Positions 24,423 through 31,986 of a stretch of 44,574 nucleotides of DNA are shown here, one piece after another. The DNA is from Pseudomonadota bacterium (GTDB taxonomy: Bacteria; Myxococcota_A; Bradymonadia; Bradymonadales; GCA-2716585): assembly GCA_005804885.1 (NCBI GenBank), contig SYOX01000246.1, forward strand, positions 1 through 44,574, written 5' to 3'. Numbering within the stretch: position 1 is the stretch's first letter; each line of letters opens with the position of its first letter. The notes below the pieces were generated by a model. That model did no database searches, was not told where the DNA came from, and saw only the letters and a program-made list of their open reading frames with translations. Position numbers and translations under genes: made by a program.

Positions 24423-26141
24423 CTACTCCACGCCGCCGAGCGACAAAGCCCTGATCTTCGCCATCAACTCCACCCTCAACCCCTTGTCCGAGGTCATCTC
24501 CAGCGCCCGACCCCAGACCTCCAGCGCACCCTCGATCTGACCGTCGGCCCGCCGCGCGTCGCCCAGCCTCGACAGGATCTGCGCCGACCCCGGCGACATC
24601 GACGCCGCCCGCTCCAGCCTCGACAGCGCCTCGTCGTACTTGCCCCGCAAGATCAACACACCCCCCAGCGCCCCGAGCAGATCCGCCCGCTCACCCTCCA
24701 CCTCCAGCGCCCCCCTCAAGAGCCCCTCGGCCCGCGCCGGGTCCCGACCCGACTCGGCCACCACGACCCCCAGCAAGCCCAACCCCCCGCCGTGCCGACC
24801 GTCCAGCCTCACCACCGCCTCCAGCGCCTCCAGCGCCCGCTCACCCTGCCCCGCCTCCCGCGCCAGCACCGCCAACCGGTAGAGCAGGCCCACGTCGCCC
24901 GGCAACGCCCGCACCCCCTCCTCAAGCACCTTGAGCCCCTTGAGCACCTTGCCCTGACGCTCCCAGAGCGCCGCCAGCAACAAGTAACCCTCGGCCCTCC
25001 CTGGCGCCGCCTCCACCGCCGCCTCGGCCGCCTCCACCGCCTCGCGCCAGCGCCCCAGCTCCCCCAGCAGCGCCCCCCGCCTCGACTGCCCCTCCACATA
25101 ACCCGCGCCGCCCTTCAACACCCGACCATATGCCCTGGCCGCCTCCAGCGCGCTCCCCTCTCCCTCGTAATAGCGCCCGACCCGACCCCACAGATCCCCC
25201 CCGGCCCCCCCCGACAAGCCCTCCGCCAGCCACACCAGCGCCTCACCCCTGCCCGCCTCCAGGAGCCGATCCGCCAACCCCTCGGCCACCCCAGGCTCCT
25301 GCGACAGCGCCCGCGCCGCCGCCCTGGCCTCCTGATCCCCGAGCAGCGCGATCCGCTGCGCCCAGCACGCCGCCCGACCAGAGCCCGCCAACTGCGCGCA
25401 ACGCCTCGCCATTTCCGCCGCCTCACCCTCCAGCCCCAGGCTCGCCAGCGCGCGCGACAAGCCCAGATACCCCGCGCCCTCCTCCGGCCTGAGCGACACC
25501 GCCCGCTCAAAGCGACCCCTGGCCTCCGCCGCCATGCCCCGACCCAGCTCGCTCTCCCCCAACCCCAGCAAGGCCTCGACGTCACCCGGCCTCGCCGCCA
25601 GCACCGCCTCCAGCGCCTCACCCGCCCCCGCCGCGTCCCCCGCCGCCGCCAGCGCCTCCGCCAGCCCCCTCCGACCCTCCACGTCGCCCGGATCCATCGA
25701 CACCGCGCGGCGATACAGCCGCGCCGCCTCCGCCGCCTCCCCGCGCCTCAAAGCCACCCGCGCCGCCACAGCCTGCGCCCGCGCCGACCCCGGATCGCGC
25801 TCCAACGCCTCACCGAGGCGCTCCTCGGCCCGCTCGACCTCCCCCATCTCCAGGTGGATCTCCGCCAGCGTCAACCTCAACGACACCGACTCCGGATCAA
25901 AGCTCAAGGCCAGATCCGCGTGCGAGGCCGCCTCCGACAGCCTCCCCGACTCCCAATGCGCCACCGCCTCTATCGCGTGCGCGTAAGCCGAGGGCGACAC
26001 ATAGCGATCACTCCAGATCCCCGGCGGGTGCTCCGGCACCCCGTCGACCAGAGGCGCACCCCCGCCCCCCGCCCCCGCCGTCGCACACGACGCCGACGCC
26101 AGCAGACACCACACCCCCATCACCCGCGCCGAGCGCCCCAT
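24423..26141 (-). CDS. TPR-repeat lipoprotein
   Basis: A 572-residue predicted lipoprotein. The ATG at 26141 is preceded by GGAGGGGG and gives a short signal peptide ending ASASC; the frame continues upstream but is spurious. From about residue 45 to the end it is built of about 14 tetratricopeptide repeats. Examples are AEIHLEMGEVERAEERLGEALERDPGSA, LYRRAVSMDPGDVEGRRGLAEALAAAGD and GKYDEALSRLERAASMSPGSAQILSRLGDARRADGQ. TPR arrays mediate protein-protein contacts. Coupling to the LolB-like and MshEN genes suggests an envelope-assembly complex, for example for a pilus or secretion system; this is inference. Confidence 0.85.
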   Translation of the reverse strand: MGRSARVMGVWCLLASASCATAGAGGGGAPLVDGVPEHPPGIWSDRYVSPSAYAHAIEAVAHWESGRLSEAASHADLALSFDPESVSLRLTLAEIHLEMGEVERAEERLGEALERDPGSARAQAVAARVALRRGEAAEAARLYRRAVSMDPGDVEGRRGLAEALAAAGDAAGAGEALEAVLAARPGDVEALLGLGESELGRGMAAEARGRFERAVSLRPEEGAGYLGLSRALASLGLEGEAAEMARRCAQLAGSGRAACWAQRIALLGDQEARAAARALSQEPGVAEGLADRLLEAGRGEALVWLAEGLSGGAGGDLWGRVGRYYEGEGSALEAARAYGRVLKGGAGYVEGQSRRGALLGELGRWREAVEAAEAAVEAAPGRAEGYLLLAALWERQGKVLKGLKVLEEGVRALPGDVGLLYRLAVLAREAGQGERALEALEAVVRLDGRHGGGLGLLGVVVAESGRDPARAEGLLRGALEVEGERADLLGALGGVLILRGKYDEALSRLERAASMSPGSAQILSRLGDARRADGQIEGALEVWGRALEMTSDKGLRVELMAKIRALSLGGVE

Positions 26142-26471
26142 GGACCCCCTCCAGAGACGCGGCGATCCACCTCGCCGCGACCCCGCCTCTTGAACCCCGC
26201 CCCAGAGACGCACTCTTCCACAGAGCCCCCACGCGACCAAGTTCTTGAGGCGACAAAGCCACTTCCCTATCAAGGCTGACTCGCCATGCCCCACCGGCCG
26301 ATCGCCCGATCCGCCTCTTGAGCCAACGCGCGACATCGCCCACACACCCGCGCGCCGCCAGCCGGACCTGCCGCCCGACCCGACCGCGCCCGGCGCTCGC
26401 CCGCACACCCGCGCGCCGCCAGCCGACCTGCGACCACCCCAGGCGAGCTCTTCGATCGGCGCAAGGCGCCC
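26142..26471. repeat. Intergenic region with a 61-bp-spaced direct repeat (26343-26431)
   Basis: A 330-bp gap without a gene. A 28-29-bp sequence beginning CACACCCGCGCGCCGCCAGC and ending GACCTGC occurs at 26343-26371 and 26404-26431, differing by one inserted G. Their starts are 61 bp apart. The rest shows no recognisable element; it must include the promoter of the TPR operon. Confidence 0.65.
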
Positions 26472-27653
26472 TCAACCGACGGCCAGCGCCCTCCCCAGCG
26501 CGTCGAGCAGCCGCGCCCCGTCGCCCTCGTCGTTGGTGTGGCCGAACGAGACGCGCAGCGAGGCGTGGCAGCGCGCCGGCTCCAACCCCATCGCGCTCAG
26601 GATCCGGCTCGGGCGCCTCGACCCCGCCGAGCACGCCGCCCCCGTCGACACCGCGATCCCCGCCGCGCTCAACGACAGCATCAACCCCTCCCCGTCGGCC
26701 CACTCCCCCCCTGGCCCCATGATCGACACGTTGAGCGTGTTCGGCAGCCGCCCGCAACCCTCCCCGTTGACCGCCGATCCCTCATGACGACCCAGGATCG
26801 CCGCCTGGAGCCGATCCCGCCACGCCCCCACCCGCGCCCCGGTCGGATCGCCGGCGAGCCTGGCCCCCGCCTCGGACGCCGCGATCCCGAAGGCCGCGAT
26901 CCCCGGCACGTTCAGCGTCCCCGAGCGCCGACCGCCCTCCTGCGCGCCGCCCGGCAGCAGCGGCACCAGCTCCGCGCCGCGCCTCACGATCAGCGCCCCC
27001 ACCCCCTTCGGGCCATAGAGCTTGTGGGCCGCCACGGCCAGGGTCGTAATCTGACGCGCCGGCCCCCGAGCCAGGTCGATGGGCACCTTGCCGACCGCCT
27101 GCACCGCGTCACAATGCCACGGGATGCCCGCCTCGGCGACCACGGCCGCGACCAGCTCCAGATCCAGCAGCGCGCCGGTCTCGTTGTTGGCCCACATCGC
27201 GCACAGCCCGTCGCTGACCGCCGCCGCCTCCCGCAAGCTCGCCTCGACCACCTGCCCGCGCCCGTCCACCTCCACGCACACGCCGCGCGCCAAACCCAGC
27301 GCCTCAAGCTGGCCTATCCCCTCCACGATCGCCGGGTGCTCCACCCGCAGATACGCCAGCGCCGGCAACCGCCCAGGATCACGCCGCCGCGCCGCCATCG
27401 CCATCGACCACAGCGCCGTCACGTCGGCCTCCGTCCCGCCGCCCGTGAACACGACCTCCGAGCCCCTGGCCCCCACCAGCTCCCCGACCTGACGGCGCGC
27501 CTCGGCCACGATCGCCTCGGCGCCCGCCCCGGCCCAGTGCAGCGAGCTCGGGTTGCCGAAGTCCTCCTGCGCCAGGGCCCTCATCCGATCCGCCGCCGCC
27601 GATCCCATCGGCGTCGTCGCGTTGTGATCAAGATAGATCCTCCCCTGGCTCAT
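26472..27653 (-). CDS. Cysteine desulfurase (NifS/IscS family)
   Basis: A 393-residue PLP enzyme that takes sulfur from cysteine to form a protein persulfide for Fe-S or thio-cofactor synthesis. It has IYLDHNATTPM (6-16), FGNPSSLHWAG (32-42), FTGGGTEAD (69-77), the PLP lysine K211 in AVAAHKLYGPKGVGAL, and the catalytic cysteine C341 in STGAACSAGSRRPSRIL. The N- and C-termini match the family. Its start overlaps the end of the upstream histidine phosphatase gene by 4 bp (ATGA), so they are coupled. No IscU or other isc/suf gene is next to it. IscS and NifS subtypes cannot be separated here. Confidence 0.94.
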   Translation of the reverse strand: MSQGRIYLDHNATTPMGSAAADRMRALAQEDFGNPSSLHWAGAGAEAIVAEARRQVGELVGARGSEVVFTGGGTEADVTALWSMAMAARRRDPGRLPALAYLRVEHPAIVEGIGQLEALGLARGVCVEVDGRGQVVEASLREAAAVSDGLCAMWANNETGALLDLELVAAVVAEAGIPWHCDAVQAVGKVPIDLARGPARQITTLAVAAHKLYGPKGVGALIVRRGAELVPLLPGGAQEGGRRSGTLNVPGIAAFGIAASEAGARLAGDPTGARVGAWRDRLQAAILGRHEGSAVNGEGCGRLPNTLNVSIMGPGGEWADGEGLMLSLSAAGIAVSTGAACSAGSRRPSRILSAMGLEPARCHASLRVSFGHTNDEGDGARLLDALGRALAVG

Positions 27654-28342
27654 GTTCCCCCTCCTGCCGACCCGCGCGCCGGCCGCAGCGCCTCGACGGG
27701 CTCGGCGGTCCGGCTGACCGCCAGCACGCGCGGCGGACGCCCCGGCAGCAACCGGATGTGGCTGATCGAGGCGTTGTCGACGTGCGTTCGATGGTAGCCC
27801 GACAGCGGCACCCCATAGGCCGCCAGCAACAACAGGCGCACCAGCCCGCCGTGGGACACCAGCACGAGCGACCCGCCGCCGTGCTCGGCCACGATCCCGT
27901 TGACCGCCGACACCGTCCGCTCCCAGATATCCACCATCGACTCGCCCTCCGGGAAGATCGTCAGATCCGGCCGGGCGATGTAGTCACTCCACGCCTGCAA
28001 ACCCCTGAGATCATTGACACTGTGCCCCTCCCAGGCGCCCATCTTGAACTCGCCCAGGCCCGGATGGGTGTCAAACTCGCGCGCCAGCCCGAGGCCGTCG
28101 CACAGGATCTCGGTGGTCTGCACGGCGCGCAGGATCGGGCTGGAGATGATCCGGCCAGGGGTGATGTGGGCCAGCAGGCGCGCCGCTGCCGCCGCCTGAC
28201 GCTGGCCCTCGGCGTTGAGCGGGATGGGCCGCCAGCCCTGGATGCGCCGCTCGACGTTCCAGTCGGTCTGGCCGTGGCGCACAAGCAAGAGATCGGTGGT
28301 CAGCTCAGGGTGGGAGATCAGCTCCAAGGTCGTCACCAGCAT
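27650..28342 (-). CDS. Histidine phosphatase superfamily protein
   Basis: A 230-residue phosphoglycerate-mutase-like phosphatase. It has LLLVRHGQTDWN (18-29; catalytic H23), ISSPILRAVQTTEIL, LGEFKMGAWEGHS with the acid residue, and LVLVSHGGLVRLLL with the second histidine. The ATG at 28342 is chosen because the frame upstream runs through an Arg-rich stretch and the 19-bp tandem repeats. The substrate is unknown; cobalamin-pathway (CobC-like), general phosphatase and mutase-like roles are all possible. It is cotranscribed with the cysteine desulfurase. Confidence 0.9.
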   Translation of the reverse strand: MLVTTLELISHPELTTDLLLVRHGQTDWNVERRIQGWRPIPLNAEGQRQAAAAARLLAHITPGRIISSPILRAVQTTEILCDGLGLAREFDTHPGLGEFKMGAWEGHSVNDLRGLQAWSDYIARPDLTIFPEGESMVDIWERTVSAVNGIVAEHGGGSLVLVSHGGLVRLLLLAAYGVPLSGYHRTHVDNASISHIRLLPGRPPRVLAVSRTAEPVEALRPARGSAGGGT

Positions 28343-28495
28343 AAGGTTGAGGAGAGCGGCGCCATCGGTTGGAGAGCGGCGCGTCGCTCCCGGTTCACGC
28401 TCAAGGCGACAACCCAGGCACGCCCCTGGATCTCTCGCCCCAGGCGCGATCCTGGGCCTGGTCGGAGGGGACGCGCGCCCTCCCAACGACGCCTG

Positions 28496-28645
28496 TCGTG
28501 CCCGACGGCATCCATCATGCTCGACGGCGTCCATCATGCTCGACGGCGTCCATCATGCTCGACGGCGTCCATCATGCTCGACGGCGTCCATCATGCCCGA
28601 CGGCGTCTATCATGCTCGACGGCGTCTATCGTGCCCGACGGCGTC
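28496..28645. repeat. 19-bp tandem repeat array, eight units
   Basis: Eight units of CATCATGCTCGACGGCGTC and close variants repeat with an exact 19-bp period (CGACGG at 28503, 28522, 28541, 28560, 28579, 28598, 28617 and 28636). Variants carry CATCATGCCC or TATCGTGCCC. Each unit holds the quasi-palindrome GACGGCGTC. The array fills the gap between two minus-strand genes and ends directly at the stop of the 28646 gene. Confidence 0.9.
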
Positions 28646-29248
28646 TCAGAAGCGACCCCAGCGGGCCTCAAGGGTCTTGCGGCTCTGCTCGACTTCGAGC
28701 GCGGCCCGCGCCTCGACGATCTGGGCGCGCTCCTCGGCCAGCCGCCAGTAGGCCTCGATGTGGCTCGGACAGTACTCGCGGTCGATGAAGTAGGCCGGGG
28801 TCTTGTAGACCAGATCGTAGGTGATCCCAGCGGGCGCCTCGGCGTCGGCCGGGAAGTCAAAGCGCGCCAGCAACCCGCTGAGCTTGCAGGCGATCTTCTG
28901 AAGCGCGGCCCACACGGCCCCGTTGGCCTCCAGCGACTTGTGGTTCTCGGCCCGAGCGCCGGCCAGCCACAGCGCCGCGTCGGCCAGATCCCCGCGGATC
29001 TCGGCGTTGAGCGCCTTGCCCAGCTCCCCCAGCTCCCCCTTGAGCGCCTTGAGCCGCCCGTCGTCCATCGACGTCGCGAAGGCCCCCTCGCCCAACCACC
29101 GACGCCGCGCCTCGCGCTCCAGATACCGGGGCACGTCGCGCCCGACCAGCTCGGCGATCTTGACGGCCACCTCCATGATCCGATCCTCCAGCTCCTGCTC
29201 GCGCAGCTGAAGATCCTCAATCGACATGTGCTCAAACTGACCCGTCAT
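28646..29248 (-). CDS. Hypothetical protein, helical
   Basis: A 200-residue protein I do not recognise. The ATG at 29248 has a strong AAGGAGGGGG ribosome binding site. The N-terminal 45 residues form a Glu-rich helix (MSIEDLQLREQELEDRIMEVAVKIAELVG). The middle is mostly helical (RLKALKGELGELGKALNAEIRGDLADAALWLAGARAENHK). A conserved-looking aromatic segment follows (YDLVYKTPAYFIDREYCPSHIEAYWRLAEERAQIVEAR). No signal peptide, membrane helix or catalytic motif is visible. The gene is flanked downstream by the 19-bp array and upstream by the CRISPR-like pair. Confidence 0.75.
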   Translation of the reverse strand: MTGQFEHMSIEDLQLREQELEDRIMEVAVKIAELVGRDVPRYLEREARRRWLGEGAFATSMDDGRLKALKGELGELGKALNAEIRGDLADAALWLAGARAENHKSLEANGAVWAALQKIACKLSGLLARFDFPADAEAPAGITYDLVYKTPAYFIDREYCPSHIEAYWRLAEERAQIVEARAALEVEQSRKTLEARWGRF

Positions 29249-29377
29249 CGCCCCCTCCTTCACCACGCCGCTGCCATCACCGCCGATCCCGACCAACAAG
29301 CGCTCCACCGCGCTCCACCTCTCCCTTCCTGCCCCTTCAGGGCCATTCCATCCAACCCGAGCACCACACCCCACTCT

Positions 29378-29466
29378 ACCGCATCCCCGCACACGCGGGA
29401 ACTCCAGTCAGGGGTCGACGCTGCTCGCGCTCGACAACACCGCATCCCCGCACACGCGGGAACTCC
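29378..29466 (-). CRISPR. Minimal CRISPR-like array: two type I-E-like repeats and one spacer
   Basis: Two identical 28-bp repeats (29378-29405 and 29439-29466) flank a 33-bp spacer (29406-29438), giving the 61-bp period typical of type I-E. The repeat begins ACCGCATCCCCGC and ends GCGGGAACTCC on the plus strand, with a CCCGC-ACAC-GCGGG hairpin. Read on the minus strand it starts GGAGTTCCCGCG and ends GGGGATGCGGT, close to type I-E repeats (G-TTCCCCGCG...CGGGGAT-AACCG). No further repeat is visible one period away on either side, and no cas gene is in the window. Confidence 0.7.
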
Positions 29467-29953
29467 CCGCCCAGAACCTCCCGACCGCCGACGCCCTCGG
29501 CCCCCCCCCTTTCCCACCCCACGTCCAGGTCGTCTTATCGAGCGCATCCCCTCGTTGTTGCTCAGATCCTCGCCCCACGGCAGGCTCTTGCAGCCCGATC
29601 GCTTTCTGACCTGCGCTGCCGACCGCGTCCTGATCTCAGCGCCTTGTTCGGCGACCTCGACTGTTACGGGATCGATGGGGATCGGGACGTCGTGCTTTGC
29701 CGCCGTGCGCGCCCTGGTCTACGAGCGGGATATCACTTGTGAAACAGCGAGCACGCCAGCGGCCTGCACCATCGAAGATGTTGCCGACCGCTCCCCAACG
29801 GTATAGTTTGGAGGTCGTACAGCAAAGTTCTTGTGACCTTATGGCCTCTGTGTGCCCTGGAGGCCGTCAGTAGCGTTGTTCCCTTGGATCGCGTTGTAAG
29901 AGTTCCGCTGTGAGTGCGCCTGCGGGCAATATAAGAAGAATGTTGGGCGCTTT
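29467..29953. other. Gene-free region upstream of the GGDEF gene
   Basis: About 490 bp without a supportable gene. It starts with a C-rich run and turns to lower-GC DNA from about 29540. GTTGGGC at 29942-29948 matches the integron core site GTTRRRY and lies 5 bp before the GGDEF start codon. The upstream flank is not recognisable as attI or as the 3' end of another attC. Confidence 0.4.
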
Positions 29954-30898
29954 ATGGAGAGGCGTGGCGTGGACTCGCTCTATTTTTCCGACTTCGAATC
30001 AGCCGGGCGCGCGGTGCTTGCGTTTCTCCACCGGCGATTGGGTTTCGATCTCTGGATGGTCACCCGCACAGAGGGCGACAACTGGATCGTGCTGCAGAGC
30101 GAGGATCACGGTTACGGCGTCGAGCCGGGTACGGTCTTTCGCTGGGCCGATTCATTCTGCTCCGAGATGGTGAAAGGCAACGGCCCGCGCATTGCGCCGC
30201 GCTCGCAAGCCGTCCCTGCATACGCCGCGGCGCCCATCGGGAGTCAGGTCCAGATAAGGGCGTATGTCGGTCTGCCCCTTATGCGCGCAGACGGGAGCCT
30301 GTTTGGCACCCTGTGTGCGATTCACCCGTCTTCCCAGCCCGAGTCGATCGTCGAAGAGCAAGAGCTCGTGGAGTTGCTCGGCTCCATGTTGAGCACGATT
30401 CTTCAGGCTGAACTTCGCACCGTAGAGGAGGCCCGCCGTTCCGAGAAACTCCAGGTCGAGGCGTTGACGGACGAACAGACGGGCTTGTACAACCGCCGCG
30501 GTTGGGATCGCTTGCTGGCCTCCGAGGAGGGGCGTTGCCGCCGTTATGGCCATCCTGCGGCAGTTTTGATCATCGATCTGGACGATCTGAAGGCAGTGAA
30601 TGACAAGCAGGGACACGCAGCAGGCGATGCGCTCATCGTGTGTGCGAGCGCTTCCTTGCGCAGCGTTGCCCGGACAAATGACATCGTTGCACGTCTTGGG
30701 GGAGATGAGTTCGGTGTCCTCATCGCCGAGTGTGACCGCACCAACGCGGAAGCGTTCCTTGAGCGTCTTCGGACCGCGCTGAGCGAAGCGAACATCAAGG
30801 CCTCCATTGGCCTCGCCATCCGCGACCCTGCGGTCGGACTCGAGGGTGCCTGCTTATCCGCCGATAAGTTGATGTACAAAGAGAAGCGCTCGCGATGA
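29954..30898 (+). CDS. GAF-GGDEF diguanylate cyclase
   Basis: A 314-residue protein predicted to make cyclic di-GMP from GTP. The N-terminal 155 residues form a GAF-like sensor (AVLAFLHRRLGFDLWMVTRTEGDNWIVLQ ... IRAYVGLPLMRADGSLFGTLCAIHP). The GGDEF domain follows LTDEQTGLYNRRGW, with the intact active site GGDEF (249-253) and an inhibitory I-site RTND (240-243) exactly five residues before it. There is no membrane segment, so it is cytoplasmic. Its GC content is visibly lower than that of its neighbours. It begins 5 bp after a GTTRRRY core and its stop is 23 bp before an RYYYAAC core, which is the layout of an integron cassette. Confidence 0.93.
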   Translation: MERRGVDSLYFSDFESAGRAVLAFLHRRLGFDLWMVTRTEGDNWIVLQSEDHGYGVEPGTVFRWADSFCSEMVKGNGPRIAPRSQAVPAYAAAPIGSQVQIRAYVGLPLMRADGSLFGTLCAIHPSSQPESIVEEQELVELLGSMLSTILQAELRTVEEARRSEKLQVEALTDEQTGLYNRRGWDRLLASEEGRCRRYGHPAAVLIIDLDDLKAVNDKQGHAAGDALIVCASASLRSVARTNDIVARLGGDEFGVLIAECDRTNAEAFLERLRTALSEANIKASIGLAIRDPAVGLEGACLSADKLMYKEKRSR

Positions 30899-30921
30899 CT
30901 TCTTGCACGCAGTCTGAAGCC

Positions 30922-31057
30922 GCCCAACAACAGCATGCAGCGGAAGGCGCTACGCACCGCCGATGATTCTGAGCGCTGAACGGCCCCTCCAAACCACGGG
31001 CATCGATTTGCGAAGGTTGTGCCTGTGCCAATGAAATGGAAGGATAAGCGTTCAGCG
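30922..31057. other. attC-like recombination site region (candidate)
   Basis: GCCCAAC (30922-30928) fits RYYYAAC and is the exact complement of GTTGGGC at 29942-29948. It is followed by AACAGCATGCAGCGGA, which recalls attC left halves. A second structure spans 30974-31057: arms CGCTGAACG and CGTTCAGCG (9 bp, exact). Inside them CCTCCA pairs with TGGAAGG (one extrahelical base) and CACGGGCA with TGCCTGTG. Nested imperfect pairing with an unpaired base is characteristic of attC. The consensus is not perfect, and no integrase gene is visible. Confidence 0.4.
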
Positions 31058-31219
31058 GCCCTCCAGCATGGCCTCTGTGGGCGATCTGACCTGATATCGA
31101 GGCTCCATGGATGCCTTGATGAGAGAACGTTGCTTGTCCCGCCCACCATCGGCATAGTGACGGGGAAGTATCCCGCCTGAGGGCAACAGAAAAAACATGG
31201 ACAAAAGGAGCATTGAATC

Positions 31220-31855
31220 ATGAAAATCGCGTTTATTGGATACGGCAATGTCGGAGCCCCATTGGCAGACCACCTGCAACGCGCCGGCCACCAGGTTTCA
31301 TTGGCGGCCAACGATCCGAATTCCGAAAGCGTGAAAAAAGCGCTCGCCAGGAACCCTGACCTGCAGATTGTCGAGCCAAAGGTTGCGGTCGGTGATGCGG
31401 AGGTCGTTTTCCTCGCCACGCCATTCCAAATCAACGAAACTGCGCTCAAAGGAGTGGCTGATGAGATCAAGGGTAAGATTCTTGTCGACTGCACCAACCC
31501 CATCGGTCCCAAGCTCAGCCATGGGTTGAACAGCGTCCAGTCCGGCTCAGAGATGATTCAGGCCCTCGTTCCGGATACCAGGGTGGTCAAGGCTTTTTCA
31601 ATCTACGGCTTCGAGAACTTTGAGAACTCGTCCTACCCAGGATTCAACGTCAAGCCGGGGATGATGTACTGCGGGGATGATGCGGCCGCAAAGAAGTTCG
31701 TCGGCGGACTCATAGAACAGCTTGGATGGGAACCGCTCGATGTGGGCGGATTGGCACAAGCACTTCATCTGGAACACATGACCCTGTTGTGGGTCCGCAT
31801 GGTTCGGGTGAGTAAACACTCACCCCACACGGTCTGGGCCATGTTGACAAGATGA
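31220..31855 (+). CDS. NADP oxidoreductase, F420-reductase-like
   Basis: A 211-residue Rossmann-fold protein. The N-terminus MKIAFIGYGNVGAPLADHLQRAGHQV is the GxGxxG dinucleotide motif, followed by VFLATPFQINETAL and LVDCTNPIGPKLSHGL. The C-terminal LEHMTLLWVRMV matches the coenzyme-F420-dependent NADP reductase family, many of whose bacterial members act on other substrates. AAGGAG precedes the ATG. Its GC content is low compared with the surrounding genome, as for the adjacent GGDEF gene, suggesting recent acquisition. F420 itself need not be present in this organism. Confidence 0.88.
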   Translation: MKIAFIGYGNVGAPLADHLQRAGHQVSLAANDPNSESVKKALARNPDLQIVEPKVAVGDAEVVFLATPFQINETALKGVADEIKGKILVDCTNPIGPKLSHGLNSVQSGSEMIQALVPDTRVVKAFSIYGFENFENSSYPGFNVKPGMMYCGDDAAAKKFVGGLIEQLGWEPLDVGGLAQALHLEHMTLLWVRMVRVSKHSPHTVWAMLTR

Positions 31856-31856
31856 T

Positions 31857-31895
31857 GTTGGGCTTTTGTTTCGCCCGATTTTCACCTGACCCAAC
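31857..31895. other. Hairpin after the F420-reductase-like gene
   Basis: GTTGGGC (31857-31863) begins 1 bp after the stop and pairs with CCCAAC (31890-31895). An inner GGGC...GCCC stem is followed by GATTTT. It could be a terminator. GTTGGGC also equals the core sequence seen at 29942, so it might be a cassette boundary instead. Confidence 0.4.
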
Positions 31896-31986
31896 GTGAC
31901 GCGAAAGGTCGGACAACCATCCAGGGCAGACTTCATCATCGTCGAAGGTGTCAGCGGCGTCCTCGGAGGCTCACCTTGAGACTTCG

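Noticed and set aside
22815..26279. A 1154-residue plus-strand open frame
   Set aside because: Dominated by Arg/Pro/His/Gln and antisense to four genes with clear domains; it arises from GC-rich codon bias.
29742..29757. parS-like sequence TATCACTTGTGAAACA
   Set aside because: Only the right half-site GTGAAACA matches the consensus TGTTTCACGTGAAACA; 11 of 16 positions agree and it is 13 kb from parB.
29600..29757. Short frames in the gap before the GGDEF gene that might be a broken gene
   Set aside because: No frame gives a recognisable motif and none has a ribosome binding site, so a pseudogene cannot be supported.
27758..29806. A 682-residue plus-strand open frame through the 19-bp repeats and the CRISPR pair
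   Set aside because: It runs antisense to the phosphatase and the 28646 gene and through repeats, and shows no recognisable domain.
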